Shown: positions 9,248-17,996, counted from the stretch's first letter. The stretch: DNA of 64,000 bases from Phocaeicola plebeius (GCF_003437535.1 NZ_QSQT01000007.1:1-64000), one strand, 5' to 3'. Made by a program: numbers and translations. The notes: a model not told the origin generated them from the sequence alone.

Positions 9248-9937
9248 ATGAACGAGAAACTGAACATTACCCAGTGGGCGGAAGAAGACCGTCCGCGGGA
9301 AAAAATGCTGCTGCATGGTCCGGCTGCTTTAAGCAATGCCGAGCTGCTGGCCATCCTGATAGGTTCCGGCAATACAGAAGAAACAGCGGTAGAACTGATG
9401 CGGAAGGTGTTGGATGACTGCCATAACCGTTTGAGTGAGTTGGGAAAATATACGGTGGACGATCTTTGCCGTTATAAAGGAATTGGTCCGGCAAAGGCCG
9501 TGAGCATTCTGGCAGCCTCTGAATTGGGGAGGCGCAGAAGAGAGGAAGAACCTTCTGAGCGGAAGAAAATTACCAGCTCACAAGATGTGTATGCCTTTTT
9601 TTATCCCCTGATGTGCGACTTGCCGGTGGAAGAATGCTGGGTGATGTTGCTGAATCAGGCAGCCAAGGTGATTGATACGGTTAAAATTAGTCGGGGAGGA
9701 CTGGCCTCCACGCAGGTCGATGTGCGTTGTATTTTGCGTGAGGCACTCTTGAAACGGGCCACTTCCATGATTCTTTGTCACAACCATCCTTCGGGAAATA
9801 TTCGTCCGAGTCAGGATGACGACCGCCTGACCCATGCGCTGCTGGAAGCTGCACGTACCATGAACATCCGCTTGCTCGACCATGTGGTGGTTTCGGACGG
9901 CGATTATTACAGTTATGGAGATGAAGGCCGCCTTTAG
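9248..9937 (+). CDS. radC: RadC-family JAB/MPN domain protein
   Basis: This is a RadC-like protein of 229 aa. An N-terminal helix-hairpin-helix region (ELLAILIGSG, YKGIGPAKA) precedes a C-terminal MPN/JAMM metalloprotease-like domain with HNHPSGNIRPSQDD, the typical metal-site motif. The early link to DNA repair in E. coli has been withdrawn, so the true function of the family is unsettled. The catalytic metal residues are intact. The start at 9248 is the first ATG, 60 bp after the glycosyltransferase gene. Confidence 0.95.
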   Translation: MNEKLNITQWAEEDRPREKMLLHGPAALSNAELLAILIGSGNTEETAVELMRKVLDDCHNRLSELGKYTVDDLCRYKGIGPAKAVSILAASELGRRRREEEPSERKKITSSQDVYAFFYPLMCDLPVEECWVMLLNQAAKVIDTVKISRGGLASTQVDVRCILREALLKRATSMILCHNHPSGNIRPSQDDDRLTHALLEAARTMNIRLLDHVVVSDGDYYSYGDEGRL

Positions 9938-10022
9938 TGTCTTTTTTTGTCGGTCGAAGATGAAAAAATGGAGATTTTTCCCTAAGTTTGCGGAAAGAAT
10001 AAAGATTGAAAGATTAAAGATT

Positions 10023-10343
10023 ATGGACAACGAAACGAAGTTGAAGATTGAGGAAAAAATCATAGATATGTTGAAGACCGTATACGACCCGGAAATACCG
10101 GTAAATGTGTACGATCTGGGCTTGATTTATAAGATAGACCTTCAGGAAAACGGAGAATTGACTATCGACATGACTTTGACCGCCCCGAACTGCCCGGCAG
10201 CAGATTTTATTATGGAAGATGTGCGTCAGAAAGTAGAATCGGTGGAAGGAGTGACTGCCGCTACGGTCAATCTGGTCTTTGAACCGGAATGGGACAAGGA
10301 TATGATGACCGAGGAGGCAAAACTGGAATTAGGATTTTTGTAA
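10023..10343 (+). CDS. MIP18/DUF59-family iron-sulfur assembly protein
   Basis: This small protein (106 aa) of the DUF59/SufT group helps mature iron-sulfur proteins in many bacteria. It has the typical YDPEIPVNVYDLGLIY motif near the N-terminus and the conserved Cys in TLTAPNCPAADF. The frame is open further upstream, to 9882 inside radC, but the start at 10023 matches the family and places KIEEKIIDMLKTVYDPEIP correctly. It lies between radC and the LpxH-type gene, 10 bp before the latter. A separate SUF operon is not in the window. Confidence 0.92.
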   Translation: MDNETKLKIEEKIIDMLKTVYDPEIPVNVYDLGLIYKIDLQENGELTIDMTLTAPNCPAADFIMEDVRQKVESVEGVTAATVNLVFEPEWDKDMMTEEAKLELGFL

Positions 10344-10353
10344 GAAAAGGCTT

Positions 10354-11127
10354 ATGGATGCGATGAAGAATGTATATTTTCTTTCGGATGCGCACTTGGG
10401 TTCGAGGGCCATTGCACACGGGCGTACGCAGGAGCGCAGGCTGGTGAACTTTTTGGACAGTATCAAGCATCGGGCAGCGGCCGTCTACTTGCTGGGCGAC
10501 ATGTTCGATTTCTGGTATGAGTTCAAGCTGGTGGTTCCCAAAGGCTATACCCGCTTTCTGGGAAAAATCTCGGAGCTGACTGATTTGGGAGTGGAAGTAC
10601 ATTTTTTTATCGGTAACCATGATATCTGGTGTGGAGACTATCTGGAAAAGGAGTGCGGCGTCATCCTGCACCGTGAGCCGCTGACCTGTGAGATTTACGG
10701 GAAAGAGTTTTTCTTAGGACACGGTGACGGACTGGGCGACAATGACCGTAAGTTCAAGTTGCTGCGCACGATGTTTCACAGCAAGACCTTGCAGCGATTG
10801 TTCTCGATGCTTCATCCGCGATGGAGCGTGGAATTTGGACTGGAATGGGCCAAACACAGTCGCCTGAAGAGGGAAGGTGGGCGTGAGCCTGATTATATGG
10901 GAGAGGATAAGGAACCGCTGGTACTATTCTCTAAAGACTATTTAAAGAGTCATCCGGACATTAATTACTTTATTTACGGGCATCGTCACATTATGCTGGA
11001 TTTGATGCTGAGCCGTACGTCGCGTATGATGATTCTGGGCGACTGGATTACCGAATTTTCGTATGCGGTTTTCGATGGAGAAAATATGTTCCTGGAGCAG
11101 TATATTGAAGGGGAGACTTCGGTGTGA
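10354..11127 (+). CDS. lpxH: UDP-2,3-diacylglucosamine diphosphatase (LpxH-type)
   Basis: This calcineurin-like phosphoesterase probably hydrolyses UDP-2,3-diacylglucosamine to lipid X in lipid A synthesis. The metal-site motifs are all present: DAHLG near residue 12, GDMFDFW, GNHDIW, GHGDGLGD and GHRH. At 257 aa it is close to LpxH length and slightly longer than the E. coli enzyme. It lies at the end of the plus-strand run and is followed by a strong hairpin terminator shared with the convergent sugar kinase gene. LpxH-like paralogues exist in Bacteroidales, so the symbol is by family similarity. Confidence 0.88.
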   Translation: MDAMKNVYFLSDAHLGSRAIAHGRTQERRLVNFLDSIKHRAAAVYLLGDMFDFWYEFKLVVPKGYTRFLGKISELTDLGVEVHFFIGNHDIWCGDYLEKECGVILHREPLTCEIYGKEFFLGHGDGLGDNDRKFKLLRTMFHSKTLQRLFSMLHPRWSVEFGLEWAKHSRLKREGGREPDYMGEDKEPLVLFSKDYLKSHPDINYFIYGHRHIMLDLMLSRTSRMMILGDWITEFSYAVFDGENMFLEQYIEGETSV

Positions 11128-11151
11128 TACTGTGTGAAAAGGATAAGAAAT

Positions 11152-11201
11152 AATTCAGGCGCTGAGGAAGAACGTACATTCTCTTCAGCGCCTGAATTTT
11201 T
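11152..11201. terminator. bidirectional hairpin terminator
   Basis: AATTCAGGCGCTGA (11152-11165) pairs with the complementary arm ending at 11198, followed by T residues. The stem lies between the convergent LpxH-type and sugar kinase genes and could stop transcription from both. Confidence 0.85.
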
Positions 11202-11220
11202 ATAGAGTTTGTATTGTAAG

Positions 11221-12261
11221 TTATCGAGCAACTTCTCCGCTTTCATGGCGGGCAAGCAGACCTTCTACTTCGGATACTTTCACCATGTTATAGTCGCCGG
11301 CAATCGTATTCTTCAGTACGGAAGCAGCCGTAGAGAAGTCCACACGTTTCTGGTTGTCTTCGTATGCATTCTGTGCATAAAGCATGGCACCACAGAATGC
11401 ATCGCCTACTCCCACACAGTCAATTACGTTGTCAATATCGAACACGCGGGTGTATTTCATTTCTCCCTGTGCGTAAAGTACTCCGGCAAAAGTGTGGTGT
11501 TCTGAACTCATCACATTGCGCAGGGCAATATAGATATATTTGCAGTTTGGAATCTGCTGGCTAATTTCCTTGCAGAACTTCTCATACGCTGCGGTATCGT
11601 ATTTTTCACCGCTTCGGGTGGCCTTGAAGCCGGGAGCCGGAATTCCGGTGACGAGAGCATATTCACCTTCACTTCCGAACATGATGTCACTGCTGGTCAT
11701 GAGCGGGCGTAATACTTCCTGGGCTGTTTTTCCGTAGTTCCATAAGTTCTTCCGGTAGTTGATGTCGTATGAGATGGTCAGTCCCATTTCCTTGGCTATG
11801 TCGATGGCTTCCTTGCACACCTCTGCCAATCCGGGAGTCAGTGCGGCATCAATTCCCGACCAGTGGAAGATGGCTGCGTCTTTGAAAATCTCGCGCCAGT
11901 TAATCATTCCAGGCTTCAGTTCAGAGAATGAGGAGTTCTCACGGTCGTAGATAACGTTGGAGTTACGCATGGCAGCGGCTTTCTCCATGTAATAGGTACC
12001 TAAGCGATGTCCGCCGAAAAGAATGTGTTTAGTTCCGATATTGTGAGAACGGAGCTCTGCGATACAAGTCTCTCCCAGTGCATTGTCCGGCAATCGGGTA
12101 ATATATTCTACCTCTCCGCCAAAGTTGGCAATGGAGATGGCTACGTTAGCTTCGCTTCCTCCATAGTTAACCAGAAAGTCACGGCTTTGCTGGATGCGCA
12201 AGTTATCGGGAGTGGTAAGACGGAGCATGATTTCTCCAAATGTTACAATCTTTTTGCTCAT
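11221..12261 (-). CDS. PfkB-family sugar kinase, KdgK-like
   Basis: This ribokinase-fold kinase phosphorylates a sugar or sugar acid with ATP. Seen: GGSEANVAISIANFG near residue 33-47 (substrate side) and the anion-hole and catalytic motif GVGDAFCGAM near 290. Overall it resembles 2-dehydro-3-deoxygluconate kinases (ITFGEIMLRLTTP start, YDINYRKNLW), so a role in uronate breakdown is plausible. No KDPG aldolase or uronate isomerase gene is adjacent, so the substrate is not settled. Full length is 346 aa. It follows ackA on the same strand after a 152-bp gap that holds its own -7 box and a long inverted repeat. Confidence 0.88.
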   Translation of the reverse strand: MSKKIVTFGEIMLRLTTPDNLRIQQSRDFLVNYGGSEANVAISIANFGGEVEYITRLPDNALGETCIAELRSHNIGTKHILFGGHRLGTYYMEKAAAMRNSNVIYDRENSSFSELKPGMINWREIFKDAAIFHWSGIDAALTPGLAEVCKEAIDIAKEMGLTISYDINYRKNLWNYGKTAQEVLRPLMTSSDIMFGSEGEYALVTGIPAPGFKATRSGEKYDTAAYEKFCKEISQQIPNCKYIYIALRNVMSSEHHTFAGVLYAQGEMKYTRVFDIDNVIDCVGVGDAFCGAMLYAQNAYEDNQKRVDFSTAASVLKNTIAGDYNMVKVSEVEGLLARHESGEVAR

Positions 12262-12304
12262 AATAGAAGGTTTTTCGTTTATTAGTTAGAACGTGGGCAA
12301 AAAG

Positions 12305-12390
12305 AAAGAGGATACTTCCTGAGGGAATCTCTCTTTGCCTTTGTTTCTGGCGCAAAGATAGTGAATTCCTTTGCAGGAGGTATCCTCTTT
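12305..12390. repeat. spaced inverted repeat flanking a promoter element
   Basis: AAAGAGGATACTTCCTG (12305-12321) and CAGGAGGTATCCTCTTT (12374-12390) are complementary at 16 of 17 positions. They enclose 52 bp that hold a minus-strand TATCTTTG -7 box (12353-12360). The arms could form the ackA terminator, or pair with leader RNA of the sugar kinase gene. Confidence 0.75.
12353..12360 (-). promoter_or_regulatory. -7 box upstream of sugar kinase
   Basis: TATCTTTG on the minus strand fits TAnnTTTG and lies about 92 bp before the kinase start. No TTTG is seen at the -33 position. Confidence 0.4.
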
Positions 12391-12413
12391 TAACTCTTTT
12401 AGGATTCCTGTGA

Positions 12414-13613
12414 TTATTTGTTGTTCAGGATGTTCATGGTATCTGTAGCAATCATCAGCTCTTCGTCAGTAGGAATAACCACTACTTTTACTTTAGAGCT
12501 GTCTGTAGAAATGATAGCTTCTTTGCTACGTACTTTGTTTCTTTCCGGATCAATTTCTACGCCCAGGAAGCCCAATGTCTTGCAGACACCTGCACGGGCT
12601 GTAGCCTGATTTTCGCCTACACCACCGGTGAACAAGATTACGTCAACACCTCCCATGGCAGCTGCGTAGGCACCGATGTATTTAGTAATGCGGTAGAAAT
12701 ACATATTTTCTGTCAGGATAGCGCGTTCTTCACCTCTAGCTACTGCATCTTCCAGTTCGCGCATGTCGCTTGATTTTTCGAACATACCTAGTACACCGCT
12801 CTTCTTGTTCAGCAAGGTAGACATTTCGTCTGGAGTCAGACCTTCTTTCTTCATGATGTAAGTGATGGCGCCACCGTCGATGTCACCGCAGCGAGTTCCC
12901 ATCATCAAGCCTTCCAGCGGAGTAAGTCCCATGGTTGTATCGATACATTTTCCGTCTTTTACGGCTGCGATTGAACCACCGTTACCGATATGGCAAGTAA
13001 TGATACGGCTGCCTTCCTGCGGGATGTTCAAGAATTCACATACACGCTTTGAAACGTAGCGGTGAGAAGTTCCGTGGAAACCATAACGACGGATACCGTA
13101 TTTTTCGAAATACTTGTAAGGTATCGGGTACAGGTAAGCGTAGTCCGGCATAGTCTGGTGGAATGCAGTATCGAATACAGCTACCTGCGGTACTTCCGGC
13201 AGAAGTTTCTGTACGGCGTAGATACCTTTCAGGTTGGCCGGATTGTGGAGCGGGCCCAGGTCGCAGCATTCTTCTACAGCTGCAATTACGGCGTCGTCAA
13301 TCAGTACAGAACCGCTGAACTTGGTTCCTCCGTGCAGTACACGGTGGCCTACTGCTTTGATTTCGTGCAGGTTGCTTACTGCTCCATATTCTGCATTAGT
13401 CAAAGTGTCGAAAATGAACTGTACACCAGTGGTATGTTCTGGCACGTCTTTTTCAATCACTTTCTTTTCACCGTTAGGCAAAGTCAGTTTCAGGAAAGAA
13501 CCCGGAAGACCGATTTTTTCAATACCTCCTTGAGCGAGGACTTCTTTTGTAGTCATTTCAAACAATTTGTATTTGATTGAAGAACTACCGCAGTTGAGTA
13601 CTAATACTTTCAT
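12414..13613 (-). CDS. ackA: acetate kinase
   Basis: AckA turns acetyl phosphate and ADP into acetate and ATP, the energy-yielding last step of acetate fermentation. The 399 aa protein starts MKVLVLNCGSSSIKYKLF (family signature and phosphate binding). It has GHRVLHGG, the second signature YRRYGFHGTSHRYVS-like region (RRYGFHGTSHRYVS), HIGNGGS and FTGGVGEN, all intact. It is downstream of pta on the minus strand with a 96-bp gap holding a small hairpin, so pta and ackA form the usual operon. Confidence 0.98.
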   Translation of the reverse strand: MKVLVLNCGSSSIKYKLFEMTTKEVLAQGGIEKIGLPGSFLKLTLPNGEKKVIEKDVPEHTTGVQFIFDTLTNAEYGAVSNLHEIKAVGHRVLHGGTKFSGSVLIDDAVIAAVEECCDLGPLHNPANLKGIYAVQKLLPEVPQVAVFDTAFHQTMPDYAYLYPIPYKYFEKYGIRRYGFHGTSHRYVSKRVCEFLNIPQEGSRIITCHIGNGGSIAAVKDGKCIDTTMGLTPLEGLMMGTRCGDIDGGAITYIMKKEGLTPDEMSTLLNKKSGVLGMFEKSSDMRELEDAVARGEERAILTENMYFYRITKYIGAYAAAMGGVDVILFTGGVGENQATARAGVCKTLGFLGVEIDPERNKVRSKEAIISTDSSKVKVVVIPTDEELMIATDTMNILNNK

Positions 13614-13650
13614 ATCTTAATTAAATATTTTTGTAATGATGAAAACTATA

Positions 13651-13680
13651 ATGCCACTCTGCAAGAAAAGTGAGTGGCAT
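13651..13680 (-). terminator. intercistronic hairpin between pta and ackA
   Basis: ATGCCACTC (13651-13659) and GAGTGGCAT (13672-13680) form a 9-bp perfect stem with a 12-nt loop, 30 bp past the pta stop. It could attenuate, or set the 3' end of a processed pta message. There is no long T-run after it. Confidence 0.5.
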
Positions 13681-13709
13681 TATGGAAATAAATTATCGGA
13701 ATCGGATGA

Positions 13710-14720
13710 TTACTGTGCCTTGGCAGCAATAGCCTGGTTGGCAGTGATGGCAATCATCTTGTATACGTCGTCGATGCTACATCCGCGTGACAAGTCGTTT
13801 ACCGGACGAGCGATACCCTGCAGGATAGGTCCTACAGCAGTAGCGTGGCCCAGACGTTCAACCAGTTTGTAAGAGATGTTTCCTACTTCCAGACAAGGAA
13901 CAACCAATACATTAGCTTTTCCGGCAATTTCAGAACCCGGAGCTTTGCTTGCACCTACTCTTGGAACCAAGGCAGCATCAGCCTGCAGTTCACCGTCAAT
14001 TTTCAATGCCGGGTCTAATTCTTTTGCAATTTTCAATGCTTCTACCACTTTATCTACTACTTCGTGTTTTGCAGAACCTTTGGTAGAGAAGCTCAGCATA
14101 GCTACACGCGGGTCGATGCCTGCCACTGCTTTTGCAGTCTGAGCAGTACAGATAGCGATTTGTGCCAGCTGGTTGGCATCAGGTACAGGAGTTACAGCTA
14201 CGTCGCCCATTACCAATACACCGTTGTCTCCGCATTCAGGAGCGTGTGTCAGCATCAGCATAGCACCTGAAACGCAAGTGATGCCCGGAGCAGTCTTGAT
14301 AATCTGCAATGCAGGACGAAGTACATCACCAGTTGTATTGCGTGCACCTGCCAATTGTCCGTCTGCGTCGCCAGCCTTGATAATCAGACAGCCCAAGTAC
14401 AAAGGATTCAGCACAAGTTTGCGAGCTTCTTCGATGGTCATTCCTTTTTTCTTACGAAGTTCGCACAGCAGCTGTGCATATTCTTCTTGTTGAGGATTGT
14501 TTTCTGGGTCAATGATGGTAGCTTTGTGGATATTACCCAATCCCCATTCTTTGGCCAGGTTCATGATTTCATCGGGGTTACCCAACAAAATAAGGTCTGC
14601 TACACCGTCTGTCAATATCTGATTGGCAGCTTTCAAAGTACGTTCTTCTGTTCCTTCCGGAAGCACGATGCGCTGTTTGTTTGCTTTAGCGCGTTTAACG
14701 ATTTCACTGATTAAATCCAT
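13710..14720 (-). CDS. pta: phosphate acetyltransferase
   Basis: Pta exchanges CoA of acetyl-CoA for phosphate, making acetyl phosphate for AckA. This is the short, single-domain form (336 aa) lacking the N-terminal DRTGG part of the E. coli enzyme. Family features include KQRIVLPEGTEERTLKAA at the start, GAGDADGQLAG-like (IIKAGDADGQLAGARNTTGD), SFSTKGSAKHE, DGELQADAALVP and ANVLVVPCLEVGNISYK. It leads the pta-ackA operon and is head to head with lrgA. Their -7 boxes lie back to back at 14784-14801. Confidence 0.97.
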   Translation of the reverse strand: MDLISEIVKRAKANKQRIVLPEGTEERTLKAANQILTDGVADLILLGNPDEIMNLAKEWGLGNIHKATIIDPENNPQQEEYAQLLCELRKKKGMTIEEARKLVLNPLYLGCLIIKAGDADGQLAGARNTTGDVLRPALQIIKTAPGITCVSGAMLMLTHAPECGDNGVLVMGDVAVTPVPDANQLAQIAICTAQTAKAVAGIDPRVAMLSFSTKGSAKHEVVDKVVEALKIAKELDPALKIDGELQADAALVPRVGASKAPGSEIAGKANVLVVPCLEVGNISYKLVERLGHATAVGPILQGIARPVNDLSRGCSIDDVYKMIAITANQAIAAKAQ

Positions 14721-14768
14721 GATTTATATGTTAAATTGTAAATGCTTGTTGTGTGCGGTAACGAGCTT

Positions 14769-14801
14769 TTTGTTTTCCACTTGCAAAAATAGGTATTTTT
14801 G
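14769..14801 (+). promoter_or_regulatory. lrgA promoter (distal)
   Basis: TTTG (14769-14772), a 21-bp gap and TATTTTTG (14794-14801) match the Bacteroides consensus well. A second -7 box, TATTTTTG at 14918-14925, lies closer to the lrgA start and may be an additional promoter. Confidence 0.65.
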
Positions 14802-14819
14802 TAATATCTAGTTTGCAAA
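14784..14819 (-). promoter_or_regulatory. pta promoter
   Basis: On the minus strand TATTTTTG (14791-14784) is a good -7 box. A TTTG at 14819-14816 is the nearest -33 candidate, with a longer than usual 24-bp spacing. The -7 box lies 2 bp from the opposing lrgA -7 box. Confidence 0.55.
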
Positions 14820-14956
14820 AAGCGTTTTTTTTTGCTTTAAAGTATGCAAAAACCTTTCCATCCCTTGTAGATTTGAATAAAAAGCGGCTTAGAAGGAGAT
14901 TGTTTTTTCTGATTATGTATTTTTGCACCGGTTTTCAAGATAAAATAAAAGGTATT

Positions 14957-15307
14957 ATGATTCGACAGTGTTCTATTCTTTTTGGATGTCTGGCGTTAGG
15001 TGAACTGATTGTTTATTTGACGGGTATTAAGCTTCCTTCGAGCATCATTGGTATGCTGTTGCTGACTTTGTTTCTTCAGCTGGGCTGGATAAAACTGGAG
15101 TGGGTGCAGGGGCTTACAAATTTTCTGGTAGCAAATTTAGGATTTTTCTTTGTGCCGTCAGGAGTGGCGTTGATGCTCTATTTCGATGTGATTACGGCGC
15201 AGTTCTGGCCGATTGTAATTGCGACGCTGGTCAGCACGATTTTGGTTTTAGTAGTAACAGGTTGGGTACATCAATTAGTTCGTAAGTATGGATTTTTTCG
15301 AAAATAA
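14957..15307 (+). CDS. lrgA: CidA/LrgA-family membrane protein
   Basis: This small holin-like integral membrane protein of about four helices works with LrgB. The pair was first described as a murein hydrolase regulator. In several bacteria relatives transport pyruvate. The start at 14957 gives 116 aa, beginning MIRQCSILFGCLALGELIVYL, with the conserved LPSSIIGMLLLTLFLQLG and FFVPSGVALM. The frame is open upstream to 14813, but those residues are basic and unlike the family. It overlaps lrgB by 20 bp, which implies coupled translation. It sits head to head with pta-ackA. Confidence 0.9.
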   Translation: MIRQCSILFGCLALGELIVYLTGIKLPSSIIGMLLLTLFLQLGWIKLEWVQGLTNFLVANLGFFFVPSGVALMLYFDVITAQFWPIVIATLVSTILVLVVTGWVHQLVRKYGFFRK

Positions 15308-15983
15308 ATTTTTTCTGCTGGCCATTACGTTTGGCTTTTTCTTTTTGTCAAAATTGTTGCAGAAAAAAACTGGATGGGTGCTGTTGAATCCTATCCTTGT
15401 GGCAATAGCCATGTTGATTTGTTTTCTTCAGTTCACGGGAGTTTCTTATGAGACTTACTCTGAGGCTGGTTCGTTGGTAGAATTTTGGTTGAAGCCGGCC
15501 GTCGTGGCATTGGGGGTACCTTTGTACCTGCAGTTGCGCATGATAAAGAAACAGCTGATGCCGATTCTGATTTCGCAGTTGGCCGGTTGTGTGGTCGGGC
15601 TGGTTTCGGTGACGATTATTGCCAAATTGATGGGGGCCTCTCCGGAAGTGATTATGTCATTGGCTCCAAAGTCTGTGACTACTCCGATTGCCATGGAGGT
15701 ATCGAATGCGGTAGGAGGGATTCCTTCACTGACGGCTGCTGTGGTTATTGTGGTCGGATTGTTTGGAGCTATCTGCGGATTTAAACTGCTTCAGGTAGGG
15801 CGTGTAGCTAGCCCGATTGCACAGGGATTGTCCATGGGGACAGCCGGCCATGCAGTCGGTACTTCACGTGCCATGGAAGTGAGTGGCAAGTATGGTGCGT
15901 ACGCAAGTCTGGGATTGACCTTGAACGGAATTCTTACCGCTTTGCTTTCGCCTACAATTTTGCATATCTTAGGATTGTATTAA
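15288..15983 (+). CDS. lrgB: LrgB/CidB-family membrane protein
   Basis: This is the partner of LrgA, a 231 aa integral membrane protein with about six hydrophobic segments. Family motifs include LAPKSVTTPIAMEVSN (about residues 124-139) and GTAGHAVGTSRAMEV. Related LrgAB/PftAB proteins import pyruvate in Bacillus and Streptococcus, while older work tied them to cell lysis control. The placement beside pta-ackA, which handles acetyl-CoA made from pyruvate, favours the transport reading here. That is inference from position. Confidence 0.92.
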   Translation: MDFFENKFFLLAITFGFFFLSKLLQKKTGWVLLNPILVAIAMLICFLQFTGVSYETYSEAGSLVEFWLKPAVVALGVPLYLQLRMIKKQLMPILISQLAGCVVGLVSVTIIAKLMGASPEVIMSLAPKSVTTPIAMEVSNAVGGIPSLTAAVVIVVGLFGAICGFKLLQVGRVASPIAQGLSMGTAGHAVGTSRAMEVSGKYGAYASLGLTLNGILTALLSPTILHILGLY

Positions 15984-16078
15984 GATTTTGTCCTTGTACG
16001 GAATGAACTGAATGACCGGCTGATTTGTTATTTTCTTCAGATGTAAGTATTTGTTCGAAACAAAAAAGAAACACCTAT

Positions 16079-16972
16079 ATGATAGCATTTAAACCGATAG
16101 ACCTGAGTGATAAGGAAACTGTGCAGAAATATACGTTGTGCAGTCCACGGCGTAATTGTGATTTGTCGTTTGTGAACCTGTACAGCTGGCGTTTCCTGTA
16201 TCAGACGGAGATTGCGGAAATGGATGGCTTTTTACTGTTTCGTTTCTATGCAGACGGACAGCTGGCCTATATGATGCCTGTAGGTGAAGGAAGTGATATT
16301 CGTCCGGTGATTGAGGCGTTGATGGAAGATGCAAAAAGTCAAGGGGCTCTTTTCCGTTTGTTGGGTGTGTGTGCCAATATGCGTGCAGAGCTGGAAAATG
16401 CTTTCCCGGATCGGTTTAATTTTGTATCCGACCGGGATTATGCTGATTACATTTATCTGCGTTCCGACTTGTCTACATTGAAAGGGAAAAAGTTTCAGCC
16501 CAAACGAAATCATCTGAATAAGTTCAGGAGTAATTATCCGAATTATACATATAAACCTTTGACTTCCGATTTGATTCCCGCATGTCTGGAGCTGGAGACT
16601 CAGTGGTGCCGGGCGAACAATTGCGCGGAGAATCAGGCCTTGGAGAACGAACGTTGCTCCATGACAGCTGCCTTGCAGCATTTGGAGCAATTGGACGTGA
16701 TTGGAGGAGTGCTTTATGTGGAGGATGAGATTGTGGCCTTTACTTTTGGGGCACCCATTAACCAAACGACTTTCGATACCTGTGTGGAAAAAGCAAATAC
16801 GGCTGTGGAAGGAGCGTACGCCATGATTAATTATGAGTTTGCCAATCATATTCCTTCGCAGTACATCTATATCAACCGGGAGGAAGACTTGGGATTGGAA
16901 GGGCTCCGGAAAGCCAAGCTTTCTTATCAGCCGGAAGTGATTCTTGAAAAATACATGGCGGAGTTGAAATGA
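16079..16972 (+). CDS. DUF2156 domain protein
   Basis: This is a 297 aa soluble protein of the DUF2156 family, which has two GNAT-like lobes and is related to the aminoacyl-transferase domain of MprF. The start at 16079 gives MIAFKPIDLSDKETV, the usual beginning; the frame is open upstream to 16025. Visible family stretches are CDLSFVNLYSWRF, KKFQPKRNHLNKFR and GAYAMINYEFA with YINREEDLGLEGLRKAKLSYQP near the end. It overlaps the following GNAT gene by 4 bp (ATGA), so the two acyltransferase-like proteins are probably made together. Its substrate is unknown. Confidence 0.88.
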   Translation: MIAFKPIDLSDKETVQKYTLCSPRRNCDLSFVNLYSWRFLYQTEIAEMDGFLLFRFYADGQLAYMMPVGEGSDIRPVIEALMEDAKSQGALFRLLGVCANMRAELENAFPDRFNFVSDRDYADYIYLRSDLSTLKGKKFQPKRNHLNKFRSNYPNYTYKPLTSDLIPACLELETQWCRANNCAENQALENERCSMTAALQHLEQLDVIGGVLYVEDEIVAFTFGAPINQTTFDTCVEKANTAVEGAYAMINYEFANHIPSQYIYINREEDLGLEGLRKAKLSYQPEVILEKYMAELK

Positions 16973-17994
16973 GTGTGAAAGAGCAGGTCAGAATGTTATG
17001 GGCAACTTGCTTTCATGACTCGGAAGCGTTCATGGATCTTTATTTCGGTTGCCGCTATGCTGATTCCCTGAATGAGTATATGGAATCGGACGGGCAGGTA
17101 ATAGCTGCTTTGCAACGTATTCCGTATCGGTTGACGTATGAAGGCATGAATGTGCCGGTTGCCTATATTTCAGGAGCTTGTACACATCCGGCATATCGGG
17201 AGCGGGGAGTGATGCGAAAATTGCTGGCCCAGGCTCATCAGAGCATGTTTCGGGAAGGGGTGCTGTTTTCTACTTTGATACCTGCAGAGGATTGGCTGAA
17301 AGGTTACTATGCCCGTTCGGGATATACCCTTTGTTTTCAACGTAGAAAAAAGTTATTAACAGCTTCTTGTTTACCTGTTGAAAACTTTTCAAATCGGTGG
17401 AAACTGGTTGAAATCCCTCCAGGAAGTGCCTTATGCGGGGATGCTTTCCGTTTTTATGACCTTTTTCAGTCTGATTGTGAAAACTGCATACAGCATAATT
17501 GGGAAGATTTCCACATCATATTGGCGGATTTACTTTTGTCGGGAGGTCAGTTGTGGGGTGCTGTAGAGGAAGATGAACTGCAGGGACTTTGCTTCTGTTT
17601 GCCGGAAGAGGAAAAACTGATAATCAAGGAAGTGGTATGCAGGGATAAGACCGTTGAACAAGCTATGCTGCGTGGATTGTCTTCTCATTACGGCTTGATG
17701 GAATTGGAATGCTATTCTTTTTCTGATGGTCAGCCTTATGAGCTAGGGATGGCAAGAATCATTCATGTAGAGGCTTTGTTCAGATTATTGGCAGGAATAT
17801 GGACTGGAAACCATTATTTTAAAGTAGAAGGGGATGAGGCTCTTCCGCAAAATAATGGTTGGCATAACTTGGAAGGAGGCATGTATTCCAGAGGTGAATT
17901 GAAAGGGCAGACTTATCAAGTGGTTTCTATCAATGAACTTACCCGACAACTGTTTGATGGGAAATTCCCCTACATGAATCTGATGTTGGATTGA
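16969..17994 (+). CDS. GNAT-family acetyltransferase, Eis-like
   Basis: This 341 aa protein has an N-terminal GNAT domain. The acetyl-CoA motif reads ISGACTHPAYRERGVMRKLL (about residues 66-85). A second lobe and C-terminal region resemble Eis-type enhanced acetyltransferases, including an SCP2-like end. It overlaps the DUF2156 gene by 4 bp. Its stop is 2 bp from the stop of convergent cdaA, so no separate terminator fits between them. Possible substrates are amines or protein N-termini, which the sequence does not decide. Confidence 0.85.
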   Translation: MSVKEQVRMLWATCFHDSEAFMDLYFGCRYADSLNEYMESDGQVIAALQRIPYRLTYEGMNVPVAYISGACTHPAYRERGVMRKLLAQAHQSMFREGVLFSTLIPAEDWLKGYYARSGYTLCFQRRKKLLTASCLPVENFSNRWKLVEIPPGSALCGDAFRFYDLFQSDCENCIQHNWEDFHIILADLLLSGGQLWGAVEEDELQGLCFCLPEEEKLIIKEVVCRDKTVEQAMLRGLSSHYGLMELECYSFSDGQPYELGMARIIHVEALFRLLAGIWTGNHYFKVEGDEALPQNNGWHNLEGGMYSRGELKGQTYQVVSINELTRQLFDGKFPYMNLMLD

Positions 17995-17996
17995 AG

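Noticed and set aside
9882..10022. Longer N-terminus of the MIP18-family gene
   Set aside because: The extension overlaps radC and is not like the family. The ATG at 10023 fits the usual start.
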